Positions 11,547-23,267 of a stretch of DNA of 64,000 nucleotides are shown here, piece by piece. The notes below the pieces were generated by a model. That model ran no database searches and had not been told where the DNA came from. It was given only the letters and a program-made list of their open reading frames with translations. A program made the translations under genes and the position numbers. The DNA is from an uncultured Prochlorococcus sp. (GTDB lineage: Bacteria > Cyanobacteriota > Cyanobacteriia > PCC-6307 > Cyanobiaceae): NCBI GenBank assembly GCA_902623195.1, contig CACNSV010000004.1, positions 1-64,000 of the forward strand, given 5' to 3'. How positions within the stretch are numbered: position 1 is the stretch's first letter; each line of letters begins with the position of its first letter.

Positions 11547-12725
11547 TCATTTATTAAATCTAATTATAGTATCTGTAATTAACTTAATTGCTACACGGAT
11601 TGCCATCTCATCAGGATTAAATTCAGCGCTATGTAAAGGAGAAAAATTATCATTTTTAGTTACACCTAATCTAAACATAGCACCAGGTACATAACTTAAA
11701 AATTCGGCAAAATCTTCTGCCCCCATTGAAGGCTTTTGAAGTTCAATAACGTTTTCATTCCCGAATAAACTTAAAGCAGATTCCCTTAAAACTCTATTAA
11801 TTTCTAAATCATTATTCACCGGAGGTGTAATCTTTCTAAATTTAATTACACACTCAGCTCCACAGGTTTTTCCTAAAGAAGAGATTGTTGAATTTAACCA
11901 TTTCCCTATATTGTCAAATACATCTACATTAGTACATCTAACTGTTCCAAGAATTGTAACTTGTTCTGCCAAAATATTATAAGCTTTACCTCCATTAATT
12001 TTTCCAAAGGTAATCACTAATGGATCTAGCACATCTAATTCTCTAGTAACTGCTTCTTGTACTCCAGAAATAATTTTTGATGCTGCCCAGATAGAATCTA
12101 TACCTTCATAAGGTCTAGCGCCATGACCCGATTTACCATTAATCTCTATAGAGAGTTCTCCAGCTGCTGCAGTAAGACTACCCTCCTTAATACCAACTTT
12201 CCCAACTGGTAATTCAGGGAAGACATGCACTCCTAGTATTTTTTTTAGGTTTTCTATAGCTCCATCTTCAATCATCCATTTAGCACCACTCGCTATTTCT
12301 TCAGCTGGTTGAAATATTATTCTTACACCAAATTTAAGTTTAAAATCCTTAATTAACTGAGCGACTCCTAAACCAATACTAATATGCAAATCATGACCAC
12401 AAGCATGCATAACGCCATCTAAGGTTGATGAGAAATCCAAATTGGTATTTTCATGAATTGGAAGAGCATCCATATCCACTCTCAGTCCAATATATCCATT
12501 ATCACTTGGACCAAATTCAGCAATAATTCCAGTTTTACCTATTGATTCCCTAACTTTCCAACCGATATTTCTTAAATAACCAGCTATTAAAATTGCAGTC
12601 TGATGTTCTAAACCACTAAGTTCTGGATGAGCATGAATATGTCTTCTTATATCAATAATTTCATTTATAACTAAATCAAGCTTTATATCTAAATTGTCCA
12701 TATTCATAAAATTACTTAAGAGCAA
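11547..12725 (-). CDS. M20-family amidohydrolase (N-acyl-amino-acid hydrolase type)
   Basis: RRHIHAHPELSGLEHQTA; MDALPIHENTNLDF; HACGHDLHISIGLG; GAEDFAEFL. Actual start may be the internal MNMDNLD. Confidence 0.9.
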   Translation of the reverse strand: MLLSNFMNMDNLDIKLDLVINEIIDIRRHIHAHPELSGLEHQTAILIAGYLRNIGWKVRESIGKTGIIAEFGPSDNGYIGLRVDMDALPIHENTNLDFSSTLDGVMHACGHDLHISIGLGVAQLIKDFKLKFGVRIIFQPAEEIASGAKWMIEDGAIENLKKILGVHVFPELPVGKVGIKEGSLTAAAGELSIEINGKSGHGARPYEGIDSIWAASKIISGVQEAVTRELDVLDPLVITFGKINGGKAYNILAEQVTILGTVRCTNVDVFDNIGKWLNSTISSLGKTCGAECVIKFRKITPPVNNDLEINRVLRESALSLFGNENVIELQKPSMGAEDFAEFLSYVPGAMFRLGVTKNDNFSPLHSAEFNPDEMAIRVAIKLITDTIIRFNK

Positions 12726-13482
12726 TAAATTTCATCAAATCCTTAACTGGAGCTGGAGGCCATCTTCTTACTTCCAACAACCAATCTTCCTCAGAATATC
12801 GTGGATCTAATTCTATTACTGCGACCCAATTACTTTCAGCCTCACCATAGTGACCTTTTGACCATGTCAATGCAGTTAAAGCTGCTCTGGCATCTGCGAA
12901 AGTGGGATATTTCCTTATTAAATTTCTTAATTCTTGCTCAGATTTATTAAAGTTGCCCAATTCATAATCAGTTAAAGCCAAGCTTGATCTTGCCATTGCA
13001 AAACCAGGATTTGCTTTTGATGCATTATCGTATAATTCTCGAGCATTTTCCCAATTATTTAAAGAACCTTCAACATTAGCTAAATTGTACATTGCTGAAA
13101 AGTTATCCTTGTCCCTTGATATCACAAGAGAATAGTCATCTTTAGCATCTAACCAAAGACCTAGCGATTCCTTAGCAATACCTCTATTAATATAAGGATC
13201 TAATTCATTACCACCTAAATTAATAGCATTATTTTGATCTTTTATAGCGCCTTTAGGATCTCCCACAACAAGTTTTACATTACCTCTGTTACTAAAAGCA
13301 GCAGCATCATTTGGAAATTTTTCTAAATATTGATTCCATTTATCTAATGATATTTCAAATTGACCACTTGAACTTGCATTTAATGCATCCTTAAATAATA
13401 CTTCTCTATCATCTAAAGACAAAACAGGATTAATTCGTAGAAATAAAATTAAAAAAATTGATATAAATAAGAAATTTTTCAT
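12712..13482 (-). CDS. TPR-repeat protein with signal-like N-terminus
   Basis: Hydrophobic N-terminus; repeated TPR motifs (NDAAAFSNRGNVKLVVGDPKGAIKDQNNAI...). Confidence 0.85.
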   Translation of the reverse strand: MKNFLFISIFLILFLRINPVLSLDDREVLFKDALNASSSGQFEISLDKWNQYLEKFPNDAAAFSNRGNVKLVVGDPKGAIKDQNNAINLGGNELDPYINRGIAKESLGLWLDAKDDYSLVISRDKDNFSAMYNLANVEGSLNNWENARELYDNASKANPGFAMARSSLALTDYELGNFNKSEQELRNLIRKYPTFADARAALTALTWSKGHYGEAESNWVAVIELDPRYSEEDWLLEVRRWPPAPVKDLMKFIALK

Positions 13483-13494
13483 GTCATGATCAAT

Positions 13495-14550
13495 TTATAA
13501 TGCATGGTATTCATTTAAATAGTTTTCACCAGTGGTTGTAAGGATTCTTCCTCGAGATGTTCTAGAAATAAAACCCAATTGAATTAAATATGGTTCGACA
13601 ATAAATTCTAACATTGTTGAATCTTCACTTAAAGCTGCAGAAATTGATTCTAATCCCACGGGACCGCAATTATTGTTATGCAAATACTTCAAAAAACTTC
13701 TATCAATTTCATCTAAACCTCTATGATCAATTTTCTGATTATTTAAGACTTTTTCAACAACTTCAATAGTTACAATATTATTTTTCTGAATTACTTGAGA
13801 ATAATCTCTTGATCTTTTCAGTAATCTTAGTGCAATTCTAGGCGTTCCTCTAGAACACAAAGCCAATCTAAGACTTGCTTCTTCATCGATTACAATATTT
13901 ATGAGATTTGAAAAATTTATAATTATCTTTTGTAAATTTTCAGGAGAATATAGATATAATTTTTGACAAATTCCAAATCGATCTCTCAATGGACTACTAA
14001 GAGAGGCAAGCTTAGTTGTCGCTCCAATTAAAGTAAATTTTGGTAAGTTTATAGTCCTACATCTAGTACCTCTACTTGCGCCAATAGTTAGATCCAATTT
14101 AAAATCTTCTAATGCTGGATATAAGATTTCTTCTGTTAAATTACTTAATCTATGAATTTCATCTATAAATAAAATCTCATTTTCTTTAAGTCCTAGAAGC
14201 AGGCCAACGATATCACGAGGTCTTTCTAATGAAGAAGCATTAATCACCTTACATTTAGTATTCATTTCATTCGCCACTATAAGAGCTAATGTTGTCTTAC
14301 CTAATCCAGGCTGACCATATAAAAGTAAATGATCTAAGCATTCCCCTCTAAATAAAGATGCATCAATAGATATTTTTAAAAAGGATTTTAATTTATCATG
14401 ACCAATAAATTCATTAAAATATTTAGGTCGATTTGAAATTACTTGTGAATCTGATTTATCTTCCGGAAGGATTTCAGGTTTAACAAGCCTTAGCTCTTTT
14501 TTTGAGCGAGGAGAATTAGATTCATTTATATTTGAAGATATTATTGCCAT
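13495..14550 (-). CDS. ruvB: Holliday junction DNA helicase RuvB
   Basis: [54 protein letters not shown]. Confidence 0.95.
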   Translation of the reverse strand: MAIISSNINESNSPRSKKELRLVKPEILPEDKSDSQVISNRPKYFNEFIGHDKLKSFLKISIDASLFRGECLDHLLLYGQPGLGKTTLALIVANEMNTKCKVINASSLERPRDIVGLLLGLKENEILFIDEIHRLSNLTEEILYPALEDFKLDLTIGASRGTRCRTINLPKFTLIGATTKLASLSSPLRDRFGICQKLYLYSPENLQKIIINFSNLINIVIDEEASLRLALCSRGTPRIALRLLKRSRDYSQVIQKNNIVTIEVVEKVLNNQKIDHRGLDEIDRSFLKYLHNNNCGPVGLESISAALSEDSTMLEFIVEPYLIQLGFISRTSRGRILTTTGENYLNEYHAL

Positions 14551-14602
14551 AATGCAAGATTAATAGCTTTTACTCCTAGGAGAAACTTTTTTTAAGATTA
14601 AA

Positions 14603-15076
14603 ATGAAAAAAAATTCAAAGAAAGATTTAACAACTAGACCACTAGCTCAAAATAAGTATGCAAAATTTCAGTATGAAATAATTAATACAATTGAAGCTGG
14701 CATTGCTCTTTTAGGAACCGAAGTTAAAGCGATCAGGAATGGTAAAGCAAATTTAAGAGACGGATATTGCACTTTTAGAAATAATGAAATTTTGCTAAAG
14801 AATGTCCACATTTCACCACATAAACACACAGGGGGGTTTTTTAATCATGATCCTTTAAGAGATAGAAAATTATTAGTACATAAAAATGAAATTATAAAAT
14901 TAAAAATCAGCACTGAAAAAAAAGGATTAACAATTATTCCATTATCAATATATTTAAAAGGATCATGGATAAAAATTAAAATAGCCGTTGGTAAAGGAAA
15001 AAATTTACATGATAAAAGACAATCTGATAAAGCAAAAAATATCAGAAAAGAAATCAGATCAGCATTAATACGCTAA
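14603..15076 (+). CDS. smpB: tmRNA-binding protein SmpB
   Basis: LAQNKYAKFQYEIINTIEAGIALLGTEVKAIRNGKANLRDGYC; C-terminal KGKNLHDKRQ. Confidence 0.96.
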   Translation: MKKNSKKDLTTRPLAQNKYAKFQYEIINTIEAGIALLGTEVKAIRNGKANLRDGYCTFRNNEILLKNVHISPHKHTGGFFNHDPLRDRKLLVHKNEIIKLKISTEKKGLTIIPLSIYLKGSWIKIKIAVGKGKNLHDKRQSDKAKNIRKEIRSALIR

Positions 15077-15082
15077 AAAACA

Positions 15083-15334
15083 TTACTCGGGATCTAAACT
15101 AACTGTTTCAGGGGGTGGAGAAGGATCTGGATCAGCTATAAGCATGTGTTGCAAGACTATCTCTGGTCTTTCACTATCTCTCCATCTAATTTTATAAGCA
15201 GGCATTTTTGTACCTCTGCTTGTAGTTTGTTCAACAGGTTCCATTACCCAGCCTCTTCTAGATCGGCCTTGAGGATTTCTTTTCACAACCGCATCTGTGT
15301 GCTTGAAGCGGAAACCAACACGTTCACCACTCAT
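15083..15334 (-). CDS. Conserved hypothetical protein
   Basis: 83-aa ORF; chosen over overlapping + ORF 15146..15394 on protein-like composition. Confidence 0.65.
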   Translation of the reverse strand: MSGERVGFRFKHTDAVVKRNPQGRSRRGWVMEPVEQTTSRGTKMPAYKIRWRDSERPEIVLQHMLIADPDPSPPPETVSLDPE

Positions 15335-15402
15335 TTAAAAAATTTCGTATTGGATCAATTAATTTATTTTACTTCATCCAAGGTAAATTTTTAAGATTTA
15401 TT

Positions 15403-16893
15403 TTAACTATGTTCTGGTTTTAATAATGGGAAAGGAATAACATCTCTTATTGAAGCACTATTAGTTATCAGCATTATTAAGCGATCGATCCCAATTCCCA
15501 AACCTCCAGTAGGAGGCATTCCTATTTCTAAAGCTTGTAAAAAATCTTCATCAATTGAATGAGCCTCTAAATCACCTGCATCTCTTAAAGATTGCTGAAT
15601 CTCTAACCTTTCTCTTTGATCTAGAGGATCAATAAGTTCACTAAAAGCATTTGCAATTTCTCTTCCTGCAATAAATAATTCAAACCTTTGAACAAAATCT
15701 TTATTTTTATCATGCCTTCTTGCTAAAGGGGAAATTTCAATTGGATAATCAATAATAAAAGTAGGTTGAATTAAATTAGATTCAACTTTCTGTTCAAAGA
15801 TCTCATTTAATAACCTTCCAATAGTATTTATTTTTGAAGGAATTTGAATATTTTGCTTTGTTAAAGCTTCTTTCGCTTTACAAAAGTCGCCATTAAATAT
15901 ATCAAAATCAATTCCTGTAACTTTTTTCACAGAATCTTTCATAGAAATCTTTTCCCATGGTTGTTCAAAATTAATTTGTTCACTTTGATAATTAATTTTC
16001 AAAGTTTTACAAGTTGTTTGAACAACATGTGATATTAATTCTTCTGTTAATTGCATCATATCTACGTAATTTGCGAATGCTTGATAAATCTCTACTGAAG
16101 TAAATTCAGGGTTATGTTTTGTACTGATACCTTCATTGCGAAAAATCCTCCCTAATTCATAAACTTTCTCAAACCCACCTACAACCATTCTTTTAAGATG
16201 TAATTCCGTCGCAATTCTTAGATAAAGAGGTATATCCAATGTATTATGGTGCGTTATAAATGGTCTTGCTTCCGCCCCACCAGCTTCAGATTGAAGGATA
16301 GGAGTTTCAATTTCTAAGAAATTTCTTTCATCAAGCCATCTTCGAATTAAACTAATACATAAAGCTCTAGTTTTAAATACTTCTTTTGAAAGAGGATTAA
16401 CAATTAGATCAAGATATCTTTGTCTATACCTTTTTTCTATATCTGTGAGACCATGCCATTTATCAGGTAAAGGCTGTAAAGATTTAGAAAGCATTTGCCA
16501 TTTTAAAACTTTGATTGATAGTTCACCTTTATTTGTTTTTTTAATACTGCCATGAACACCAATCCAATCACCAATATCAACTAATTCTTTGAGGTCTTCA
16601 AAACATAATTTTTTATTATCCGAGTCAATGATTAACTTCTCAAGATAGAGTTGAATTGAACCTTCTTGATCGCTAATACTAAAGAAAGCTATCTTACCCA
16701 TCACACGTCTAGCTAAAACTCTTCCAGCTATAGAAACATTGAGATCGAATTCTTCACCACTCTTAAGGTAGCTAAATTTTTCAATTAAATATTTTGAGGT
16801 GTGTGTAACTTTAAAATTTTCACTATATGGATTAAAACCCTTGCTTCTTAAAATTTTTGCTTTATTTAAGCGTGCTTCTCTAAATTCTGACAA
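15403..16893 (-). CDS. lysS: Lysyl-tRNA synthetase (class II)
   Basis: [13 protein letters not shown]; class II motifs [18 protein letters not shown] and [26 protein letters not shown]. Confidence 0.97.
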   Translation of the reverse strand: MSEFREARLNKAKILRSKGFNPYSENFKVTHTSKYLIEKFSYLKSGEEFDLNVSIAGRVLARRVMGKIAFFSISDQEGSIQLYLEKLIIDSDNKKLCFEDLKELVDIGDWIGVHGSIKKTNKGELSIKVLKWQMLSKSLQPLPDKWHGLTDIEKRYRQRYLDLIVNPLSKEVFKTRALCISLIRRWLDERNFLEIETPILQSEAGGAEARPFITHHNTLDIPLYLRIATELHLKRMVVGGFEKVYELGRIFRNEGISTKHNPEFTSVEIYQAFANYVDMMQLTEELISHVVQTTCKTLKINYQSEQINFEQPWEKISMKDSVKKVTGIDFDIFNGDFCKAKEALTKQNIQIPSKINTIGRLLNEIFEQKVESNLIQPTFIIDYPIEISPLARRHDKNKDFVQRFELFIAGREIANAFSELIDPLDQRERLEIQQSLRDAGDLEAHSIDEDFLQALEIGMPPTGGLGIGIDRLIMLITNSASIRDVIPFPLLKPEHS

Positions 16894-16939
16894 AATTTGT
16901 TTACCTAAGATTTATTAAATAAATTTATCAAAATAAATT

Positions 16940-17686
16940 TCAACTTGCCAAAGATGTAGCGGTTTCTCCTACACGTTGAGAAGCATATCCAATTCCTCTT
17001 ACAGTAAGTATTAACTCTGGATTCCTAGGATCAGGTTCTAACTTGCCTCTTAATCGAGCTACATATACATCAACGACTCTTAAATCAGCAGCTCTTCTTG
17101 GTGGATAACCCCATAATTGCTCCAATATTTCAGCTCTTGGTACAACCTTACCTGGTTCATCAAACAATAATTCAAGAAGACTAAATTCAGTATAAGTTAA
17201 GCTTATCCTGTCTCCAGCCCGTGAAACCTGACGCCTATTTGTATCAACTACTAAGTTACCAAACTTCATTACACCTTTCCCTGAAGGAACTTCTTTAGTC
17301 TCAGCGACAGAAACGCTTGGACCCATTCTTCTTAAAATAGTTGCGATTCTTGCCTCTAGCTCTTTAGGACTAAATGGCTTGGAAAGATAATCGTCAGCTC
17401 CTAAATCTAGCCCAGCAACTCTTTCTGAAATTGCTTCAAGGGCTGTTAAAAATATTATTGGAACTACAGATTCTGCTCTAATCCTTCTACAAACTGCAAA
17501 ACCATCCATTTTAGGAAGCATGACATCAAGGACTATCAAATCAGGGTCTTCCTTATGGAAAGACTCTATAGCCTCTTCTCCATTAGTTGCGGAAAAAACT
17601 TCATAACCAGCTAATTGTAGTCTTGTAACCAAAACTTTTAATACTGCTGGTTCATCATCAACAACTAGAATACTTGCTTTTGACAT
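16940..17686 (-). CDS. rpaB: OmpR-family response regulator RpaB
   Basis: ILVVDDEPAVLKVLVTRLQLAGYEVFSATNGEEA...LDVMLPKMDGFAVCRRIRAES...LGADDYLSKPFSPKELEARI plus winged-helix domain. Confidence 0.88.
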   Translation of the reverse strand: MSKASILVVDDEPAVLKVLVTRLQLAGYEVFSATNGEEAIESFHKEDPDLIVLDVMLPKMDGFAVCRRIRAESVVPIIFLTALEAISERVAGLDLGADDYLSKPFSPKELEARIATILRRMGPSVSVAETKEVPSGKGVMKFGNLVVDTNRRQVSRAGDRISLTYTEFSLLELLFDEPGKVVPRAEILEQLWGYPPRRAADLRVVDVYVARLRGKLEPDPRNPELILTVRGIGYASQRVGETATSLAS

Positions 17687-17868
17687 CGATAAAAAAGAAT
17701 TTACTGATTGAATTCAAAACAGAATATGCGTTGAATATTTAATTAATATTAATCCTACAAGTAAAAATATAACATTAAGTACTGTAAAAGGTATATCTTG
17801 TATATCTACAAATTTTTTTTATTATTCAAATTACGCATTTAAATAAATATTATTTATGAACAGTACAT

Positions 17869-18387
17869 TCAAATTTTTAATTTATATTTTTTACTAAATA
17901 AAAAATAAAGCCATTTACAGAAAAACGGAGCCAATAAACTTGTCAAAAAGACTTGAGCAAAGATAATTTGAACACCATGTGAAAAAAACCATAAAGGATT
18001 ATTTCCTAACAAAAGCCTAATAAGCATTTGACAAAAATAAATTAGGTCACATATTAAACTTCCAATGGCAGCAGTTAAGCCAAACTGAATTGGATTATTA
18101 TTAAATTGATTTAAACTGCCAATTTTGCCGAACCAAAATCCACATATCATTAAACCTGGTATTTGAGTATATAAATCAGCATTAATAGTATCCAATATAA
18201 AGCCTAATAGAAATCCTAATAACATTGATTTAAATGGCCCATTAATAAGTGCCCAAGGCAATAACCAAAATATTGGCCAATTAGCTTGATATCCCATCAA
18301 TGAGAACCAAGACGGATTCCAATGGATTAATAAAGGTATTATTAAAAAAGAAATAGGAGTTAGATATTGATTAAAATAAAACTTCAT
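17869..18387 (-). CDS. mreD: Rod-shape protein MreD-like
   Basis: Hydrophobic 172-aa protein directly downstream of mreC. Confidence 0.8.
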   Translation of the reverse strand: MKFYFNQYLTPISFLIIPLLIHWNPSWFSLMGYQANWPIFWLLPWALINGPFKSMLLGFLLGFILDTINADLYTQIPGLMICGFWFGKIGSLNQFNNNPIQFGLTAAIGSLICDLIYFCQMLIRLLLGNNPLWFFSHGVQIIFAQVFLTSLLAPFFCKWLYFLFSKKYKLKI

Positions 18388-19137
18388 TCAATATCTCATT
18401 CTAAAAATTTGTACCCAATCAATAGCTTCTGGCTTCGCAATTAAGTTGACTGTCGCGATTGTATTAGGTTTTGATTCATTATCTATAGATTGAATAATAC
18501 CTATTGGTATATTTGGAGGCAATATAGTACTTGCAGGAGAAGATAATATATAGTCACCTATTTTTATATCGACGTTTTTAGAGTAAAAAAATAATTTTGG
18601 ATTTTTTGTTCCTACACCAATTAATAGTCCATGGAGATTTGCCCTTTGATTCCAAACACCAACTTTACTATTTGGAGCAGTAAGCAATTTAACTGAAGAA
18701 GTTAATTTAGAAGTATTATCTACAATACCAATCAACCCCCCAGGTCCTATTACTGCGTCTCCATTACTCACACCATTTTGAGAACCTTTATTTAAAAGAA
18801 TTTCTTTCCACCAACTACCAATATTTCTTGATATTACTGATGCATTTAACTTATTATCTTCAGAAAAATTTTGAAGATCTAATAGCAGTCTTAAACGTAA
18901 ATTATCCTTCTCAAGTTGATTTAATTTAATATTCAATTCTTGATTTATACTTTTTCTGAGAATTTCTTGTTGATATTCACCAGGCCAAAAAGGTTTTGAT
19001 AAGAAATAATATATATCCCTATAAATAAAAGTTTTTGATAATCTTACAAACAATAATATTGAAAAAACCAATATTATCAACCAAAATTTTCTGCTATTCC
19101 ACCAACGAGACGTTGAGAGCCGTCGGAACTTAACCAC
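18388..19137 (-). CDS. mreC: Rod-shape protein MreC
   Basis: Single TM then coiled coil and beta domain; VISRNIGSWWKEILLNKGSQNGVSNGDAVIGPGGLIGIV. Confidence 0.9.
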   Translation of the reverse strand: MVKFRRLSTSRWWNSRKFWLIILVFSILLFVRLSKTFIYRDIYYFLSKPFWPGEYQQEILRKSINQELNIKLNQLEKDNLRLRLLLDLQNFSEDNKLNASVISRNIGSWWKEILLNKGSQNGVSNGDAVIGPGGLIGIVDNTSKLTSSVKLLTAPNSKVGVWNQRANLHGLLIGVGTKNPKLFFYSKNVDIKIGDYILSSPASTILPPNIPIGIIQSIDNESKPNTIATVNLIAKPEAIDWVQIFRMRY

Positions 19138-19142
19138 GAAAT

Positions 19143-20195
19143 CTAATCTCTTACAGCATTTCTAGCAAAATCAGGAGTATCAACCACTCTCTTCAGCTTT
19201 TTGAAATCATCAAGTACTTCTCCGCAACCATTGACAACACATAACAATGGATTTTCTGCAATATGAGTAAAAATACCAGTTTCATGACTAAGCAAATCAC
19301 TTACACCTCTCACTAGTGCACCTCCACCAGCAAGCATTATTCCTCTATCAACAATATCTGCAGCTAATTCTGGAGGAGTTCTTTCAAGCGTTCTTTTCAC
19401 TGCCTCAACAATTTTATTTAAAGTATCTTTCATCGCCTCTCTAATTTCTCCAGATGTCAAATTAATACATCTAGGCAAACCAGATAACAAATGTAAGCCT
19501 CTAACTTCAATTGAGGTTTTATCAAATTCATCATTAGGGAATGCGGAGCCAATTTTAATCTTAATATCCTCCGCCGTCCTCTCTCCTACTACTAAATTAT
19601 GCACTTTTTTAAGATACATAGCTATAGAATCATTAATTTCATCACCCGCCACTCTAACTGATTCGCTTAAGACCGTTCCGCCTAAGCTCAGCACCGCCAC
19701 CTCGGTAGTACCTCCTCCGATATCTACAATCATAGTTCCAATAGGTTCAGTAACTGGCAGAGAAGCTCCTATAGCTGCTGCAACTGGTTCATCAATAAGA
19801 TGAACTTCTCTTGCTCCAGCTAATCCAGCTTCTCGTACAGCTCTTCTTTCAACGCTAGTTACACCACTAGGAATTCCAATAACTAATCTAGGAGCAATAA
19901 TTCCTCTACCTTCATTACTTTTTTGAATAAACATTTTCAGCATTTGTTCAGCTGCGTCAAAATCAGCTATTACCCCATCTTTAAGCGGTCTCACAGCACG
20001 AATATTTCCTGGTGTTCTACCGAGCATTAACTTAGCATCTTCTCCAACTGCTAAAGGAACACCTTCCTCAAGATCTAGCGCAACAACTGATGGCTCTTGC
20101 AAAACAACTCCCTTTCCCGAAACATGAATTAAAGTATTAGCAGTTCCCAGATCAATTCCAATATCTCTAGAGAATTTAAATCGATTAAAAATCAT
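19143..20195 (-). CDS. mreB: Rod-shape actin homologue MreB
   Basis: IGIDLGTANTLIHVSGKGVVLQEPSVVAL; MIVDIGGGTTEVAVLSLGG. Confidence 0.97.
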   Translation of the reverse strand: MIFNRFKFSRDIGIDLGTANTLIHVSGKGVVLQEPSVVALDLEEGVPLAVGEDAKLMLGRTPGNIRAVRPLKDGVIADFDAAEQMLKMFIQKSNEGRGIIAPRLVIGIPSGVTSVERRAVREAGLAGAREVHLIDEPVAAAIGASLPVTEPIGTMIVDIGGGTTEVAVLSLGGTVLSESVRVAGDEINDSIAMYLKKVHNLVVGERTAEDIKIKIGSAFPNDEFDKTSIEVRGLHLLSGLPRCINLTSGEIREAMKDTLNKIVEAVKRTLERTPPELAADIVDRGIMLAGGGALVRGVSDLLSHETGIFTHIAENPLLCVVNGCGEVLDDFKKLKRVVDTPDFARNAVRD

Positions 20196-20331
20196 ATTAA
20201 TTAATTGTTAATTTATTCAGATAATATATTAATTTTTAAGGAAACTCTATAAATTAATTAATTAAGTTATGAACAGCTTGCAATCATTCAAGCAAAATTG
20301 AAAATCATGTGTATTATAAAAAAAAATATTT

Positions 20332-20712
20332 ATGGAAATTAATTCAGTAAATTTAGTTGGTCGCGCTGGGCGAGAGCCTGATGTCAGATATTTTGAATCG
20401 GGTAGCACAGTTGCTAATTTCACTCTCGCAGTCAATAGAAGGAGTAGAGAGGAAGAACCAGATTGGTTTAATCTAGAAATATGGGGTAAACAGGCTCAAA
20501 TTGCGGCTGATTATGTTCGAAAAGGTTCATTAATTGGGATTACAGGGAGCCTTAAAATAGATTCTTGGAAAGATAAAAATACCGGTGAAGATAGATATAA
20601 GCCTGTTATAAGAGTAGATAGATTAAACTTACTGGGATCAAAAAAAGATAACGAAACTAATAATAATTATTCAATGAATTCAAATGATAATACAACCAAT
20701 GTCCCATTTTAA
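20332..20712 (+). CDS. ssb: Single-stranded DNA-binding protein
   Basis: NLVGRAGREPDVRYFESGSTVANFTLAVNRR...WFNLEIWGKQAQIAADYVRKGSLIGITGSL; ends in VPF. Confidence 0.93.
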   Translation: MEINSVNLVGRAGREPDVRYFESGSTVANFTLAVNRRSREEEPDWFNLEIWGKQAQIAADYVRKGSLIGITGSLKIDSWKDKNTGEDRYKPVIRVDRLNLLGSKKDNETNNNYSMNSNDNTTNVPF

Positions 20713-21362
20713 AATTTAACTTTAATATTTTTAATGTATTTAAAAATAAATAATATTAAAATTATCAGTATTATAGGTTTTATGTATGATTTAAAATTAT
20801 CTACATATGATTCTATTATTCTATAATTTTCTCCAAACAAATAACCTGATAAAGATAATAATACAACCCATATTAAACTACCCAAAGTTGTCCATATAAG
20901 AAACTTCCGTAAAGGCATCAATTCAATACCAGCAGGTACTGATATTAAAGTCCTTATTCCTGGTATTAATCTTCCCCAAAAAACTAAAGAAATCCCATAT
21001 TTATCAAACCATAATTTACTTTTATTAAGATCTTTAGAAGTAATACCTAAAAATTTACCTTTACTTTCAACAAAATTTGCGAGTTTCTTCTCGTTTAAGA
21101 ATCTTCCTAAATAATACCAAGGTAATGCACCCAGGACTGTACCTATTAAACCAAAAATGACTAGTACATAAAAATTTAAATTACCTTGGTTAACAAAGAA
21201 ACCACCTAAAGGCATAATTATTTCAGAAGGTATTGGAGGTATTAGATTTTCAAGAAACATTGCAAAACAAATAACCAAATATGCAACGTTAGGGTTATCT
21301 TTGACTGAATCTGAAATTATTTCAGGGATAGAAGTGACAATATTTAGAAATAAGATATCCAA
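20709..21362 (-). CDS. DedA-family membrane protein
   Basis: PPIPSEIIMPLGGF; FWGRLIPGIRTLISVPAGI. Confidence 0.9.
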   Translation of the reverse strand: MDILFLNIVTSIPEIISDSVKDNPNVAYLVICFAMFLENLIPPIPSEIIMPLGGFFVNQGNLNFYVLVIFGLIGTVLGALPWYYLGRFLNEKKLANFVESKGKFLGITSKDLNKSKLWFDKYGISLVFWGRLIPGIRTLISVPAGIELMPLRKFLIWTTLGSLIWVVLLSLSGYLFGENYRIIESYVDNFKSYIKPIILIILILFIFKYIKNIKVKF

Positions 21363-21364
21363 AT

Positions 21365-22783
21365 TTAATATCTGTATAATTCAGATTTGTATGGTCCATT
21401 TACAGAAACATTGATATAGTCGGCTTGCTCTTGAGTCAAAGTTGTTAATTTAGCACCAATCTTGTCTAAATGAAGTCTTGCTACCATTTCGTCTAAATGC
21501 TTAGGTAATACATAAACTTCGTTTAAATAGTCATCACCTTTAGTGAAAAGTTCAATTTGAGCTAACACTTGATTTGTAAAAGAATTACTCATTACAAAGC
21601 TTGGATGACCAGTCGCACATCCTAAATTAACCAACCTACCTTCTGCTAAAAGAATAATTTTATTACCACTTGGAAGAGAAATATGATCAACTTGAGGTTT
21701 AATATTTTCCCATTCATAATTTTTAAGTGAAGCTACATCTATTTCATTATCAAAATGACCAATATTACATACTATTGCTTCATCTTTCATTTTAATTAGA
21801 TGTTCATGAGTAATGACTTTATAGTTGCCAGTTGCAGTTACAAATATATCTATATCTTTAACAACATCATCTAAAGTAACTACACTATAACCTTCCATTG
21901 ATGCTTGAAGAGCACAAATAGGATCAACCTCTGCGACTTTGACAATAGCTCCAAGACCTCTTAAGGATTGCGCTGAACCTTTGCCAACGTCTCCAAATCC
22001 AATGACCAATGCAACCTTACCAGCTATCATTACATCAGTAGCTCTTTTGATACTATCAACTAATGATTCTCGACATCCATATAGATTATCAAATTTACTC
22101 TTAGTAACAGAGTCATTCACATTAATTGCAGGGAAAGGTAAATTACCTTCTTTTTGAAGTTGATATAACCTTGCTACACCAGTAGTAGTTTCTTCCGTAA
22201 CACCAATAATATTTGCTTTTATTCTCGAATAAAAAGTTGAATCTTCTTTTAATTTAGTTTTAATAGAATTGAAAAGAGCAATTTCTTCTTCGTTTTGTGG
22301 ATTATCAAGAACAGAAATATCTTTTTCTGCTTTACTACCTAAAATCAAGAGTCCAGTTGCATCTCCACCATCATCGAGGATCATATTAGGTGAATCATCC
22401 TCCCAATCCAAAATATAATGTGTGTACTGCCAATATTCATCTAATGTTTCTCCTTTCTTCGCATAAACAGGAATATTTCGTTGTGCGATAGCAGCTGCAG
22501 CGTGATCTTGTGTGGAGAAAATATTGCATGAAGCCCACTTAACTGCGGCACCCAATTCAACTAAAGTTTCAATTAATACTGCAGTTTGAATTGTCATATG
22601 TAAACTGCCAGCAATCTTTGCGCCTTCTAAAGGCTTTGAAGAATTATACTTTTGCCTTAACGCTATAAGTCCAGGCATTTCAGTTTCAGCAATATTGAGT
22701 TCTTTTCTCCCAAAATCAGCTAATGAAAGGTCTGCAACAACAAAATTTGGGATAGATACTTTATTTGAATTAGCGATAGTCAT
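21365..22783 (-). CDS. ahcY: S-adenosylhomocysteine hydrolase
   Basis: [53 protein letters not shown]-terminal [10 protein letters not shown]. Confidence 0.97.
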   Translation of the reverse strand: MTIANSNKVSIPNFVVADLSLADFGRKELNIAETEMPGLIALRQKYNSSKPLEGAKIAGSLHMTIQTAVLIETLVELGAAVKWASCNIFSTQDHAAAAIAQRNIPVYAKKGETLDEYWQYTHYILDWEDDSPNMILDDGGDATGLLILGSKAEKDISVLDNPQNEEEIALFNSIKTKLKEDSTFYSRIKANIIGVTEETTTGVARLYQLQKEGNLPFPAINVNDSVTKSKFDNLYGCRESLVDSIKRATDVMIAGKVALVIGFGDVGKGSAQSLRGLGAIVKVAEVDPICALQASMEGYSVVTLDDVVKDIDIFVTATGNYKVITHEHLIKMKDEAIVCNIGHFDNEIDVASLKNYEWENIKPQVDHISLPSGNKIILLAEGRLVNLGCATGHPSFVMSNSFTNQVLAQIELFTKGDDYLNEVYVLPKHLDEMVARLHLDKIGAKLTTLTQEQADYINVSVNGPYKSELYRY

Positions 22784-22832
22784 ATAATATTAAAGCTATG
22801 AACATAACTATAGATGATTTTAGGTTGTAATC

Positions 22833-23267
22833 GTGTTTCTTAAAAATATATCTGAAACTATTTCTTTCGGAAAAGATTTTGTATCAAATCTGAAACCAAA
22901 ATCAATCATTATATTAAAAGGGCCAATAGGAGCTGGCAAAACATCATTCGTTCAAGGTATTGGTCAAGGGTTGTGCATTAAAGAGTCCATAACAAGTCCA
23001 ACATTTGCTCTCTCTCAGCACTATGACTCAGGATCCATGTATCTAATCCATATGGATCTTTATAGAATTGAAAGCAGCTTATCTGCAAGACAACTATTTT
23101 TAGAAGAAGAGGAAGAATTGGAAACAAATAATGGCATTTTAATGATTGAGTGGCCTGAACTTATTGAGCCAATTCTTGAAATTTATTGGACAATAGAAAT
23201 TAATTACACCTCTAAATATGGGAGAGACTTTAATATTTATGGTCCAAAATCATTTAAAAATTTATAA
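22833..23267 (+). CDS. tsaE: tRNA t6A biosynthesis ATPase TsaE
   Basis: ILKGPIGAGKTSFVQGIGQGL; SPTFALSQHYD; HMDLYRI; IEWPE. Confidence 0.92.
   Translation: MFLKNISETISFGKDFVSNLKPKSIIILKGPIGAGKTSFVQGIGQGLCIKESITSPTFALSQHYDSGSMYLIHMDLYRIESSLSARQLFLEEEEELETNNGILMIEWPELIEPILEIYWTIEINYTSKYGRDFNIYGPKSFKNL

Noticed and set aside
14571-14582. CTCCTAGGAG palindrome followed by a T-run between ruvB and smpB
   Set aside because: Genes are divergent so a terminator makes little sense there; too short to argue as an operator.
15146-15394. 82-aa plus ORF
   Set aside because: Antisense to the better-supported 83-aa minus ORF; Ser/Phe-rich shadow composition.
22784-22832. Possible SAH riboswitch upstream of ahcY
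   Set aside because: Gap to the divergent tsaE is too short and lacks SAH aptamer motifs.
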